The notes beneath the pieces were generated by a model. The model was given only the letters and a program-made list of their open reading frames with translations, ran no database searches and was not told where the DNA came from. Of a stretch of 6,386 nucleotides of DNA, positions 6,233 to 6,386 are shown piece by piece. The DNA comes from an uncultured Christensenellaceae bacterium. GTDB lineage: Bacteria; Bacillota; Clostridia; Christensenellales; Christensenellaceae. The DNA is taken from assembly GCA_934438035.1 (NCBI GenBank), contig CAKSBK010000063.1, forward strand, positions 1 through 6,386, given 5' to 3'. Position numbers and translations under genes: made by a program. Within the stretch, counting starts at the first letter, position 1, and each line of letters starts with the position of its first letter.

Positions 6233-6266
6233 ATACGCTTTACGCATATGCGAAAGCGTATTTTTT
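6233..6266 (+). terminator. Intrinsic terminator of mntP
   Basis: ATACGCTTT (6233-6241) pairs with AAAGCGTAT (6253-6261); inside, past one bulged A, CGC (6243-6245) pairs with GCG (6250-6252) around loop ATAT. T-run 6261-6266 follows. It starts 12 nt after the mntP stop (6220). The stem is strong and the reverse strand has an A-poor flank on the far side, so action is mainly plus-strand. Confidence 0.9.
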
Positions 6267-6280
6267 ATGCGGAATTTAAT

Positions 6281-6318
6281 ATTGCTAAACGATGTGCTGC
6301 GTTGTATAATTTAGCAAT
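6281..6318. repeat. 9-bp perfect inverted repeat bracketing the promoter, operator-like
   Basis: ATTGCTAAA (6281-6289) and TTTAGCAAT (6310-6318) are exact reverse complements separated by 20 bp. The left arm contains the -35 hexamer and the right arm begins at the last base of the -10 and covers the expected start site. The position suits a repressor or a looping dimer. No family of regulator is recognised from the half-site. A role as RNA hairpin is unlikely, since the left arm is not transcribed from this promoter. Confidence 0.55.
6282..6310 (+). promoter_or_regulatory. Sigma-A promoter of the right-end gene
   Basis: TTGCTA (6282-6287) and a perfect TATAAT (6305-6310) are 17 nt apart, giving a start near 6317 and a short leader of about 26 nt before ATG 6343. 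The -35 matches TTGACA at four of six places. It lies directly after the mntP terminator, so the next gene is a separate unit. Confidence 0.8.
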
Positions 6319-6342
6319 GATTTGCAAAGAGGAGAATTTCTT

Positions 6343-6386
6343 ATGGCAAAAGCATTAAAAAGACGCAGGATAGACATGCTTAACGG
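6343..6386 (+). CDS. N-terminal start of a gene, possibly a MATE-family efflux transporter
   Basis: The window ends after 14 codons, MAKALKRRRIDMLN, plus two bases (GG, so Gly next). AGAGGAG (6328-6334) is 8 nt before ATG 6343 and a good promoter precedes it, so the start is well supported. A basic leader followed by IDMxNG is the common opening of clostridial MATE multidrug/Na+ antiporters (typically going on with GP and a first membrane helix), and this is the only basis for the product guess. With so few residues it could be another protein. Confidence 0.45.
   Translation, partial: MAKALKRRRIDMLN

Noticed and set aside
1..6386. Search for CRISPR arrays, insertion sequences, tRNA genes, phage or toxin-antitoxin genes
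   Set aside because: No spaced direct repeats, transposase, terminal repeats, tRNA-like cloverleaf or small paired genes were seen; nearly all bases are explained by the genes and control sites listed.

Overview
The window looks like chromosomal DNA of a low-to-moderate GC Gram-positive bacterium, most likely a member of the Clostridia. This rests on strong purine-rich Shine-Dalgarno sites before nearly every gene, sigma-A-type promoters (TTGACA-17-TATCAT, TTGCTA-17-TATAAT), frequent ATA, AGA and TTA codons, and a LivG N-terminus of a style I associate with clostridial proteins. No species can be named from the sequence alone.

Left part (1-4241, plus strand): a branched-chain (or other hydrophobic) amino acid ABC importer in the order livK-livH-livM-livG-livF. 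The binding protein livK enters from outside the window, so its N-terminus and the operon promoter are missing. A GC-rich hairpin separates livK from the permease genes. livH, livM, livG and livF are tightly packed (9-nt gap, 4-nt ATGA overlap, 3-nt gap) and are surely co-translated. LivK captures substrate outside the cell, LivH and LivM form the channel, and LivG and LivF hydrolyse ATP. The livK part has a codon choice visibly different from the rest, as expected of a protein made in excess.

Middle (4242-5430): one intrinsic terminator closes the liv operon, and a second, bidirectional hairpin serves the convergent minus-strand gene. That gene (4361-5389) is the least familiar in the window. 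It encodes a protein of about 342 residues with a helical, TPR-like N-terminal part, a metzincin-type zinc site (HEFGHILGLDD) and a Met-containing segment after it, but no signal peptide. I know no characterised function for it.

Right part (5431-6386, plus strand): a near-consensus promoter drives a yybP-ykoY-type manganese riboswitch, which leads into mntP, the manganese exporter. A strong terminator follows. Then comes a promoter bracketed by a perfect 9-bp inverted repeat, and the first 14 codons of a gene whose start resembles MATE-family efflux transporters. The liv operon, the protease and mntP are separate transcription units. No rRNA, tRNA, CRISPR array or mobile element was seen.
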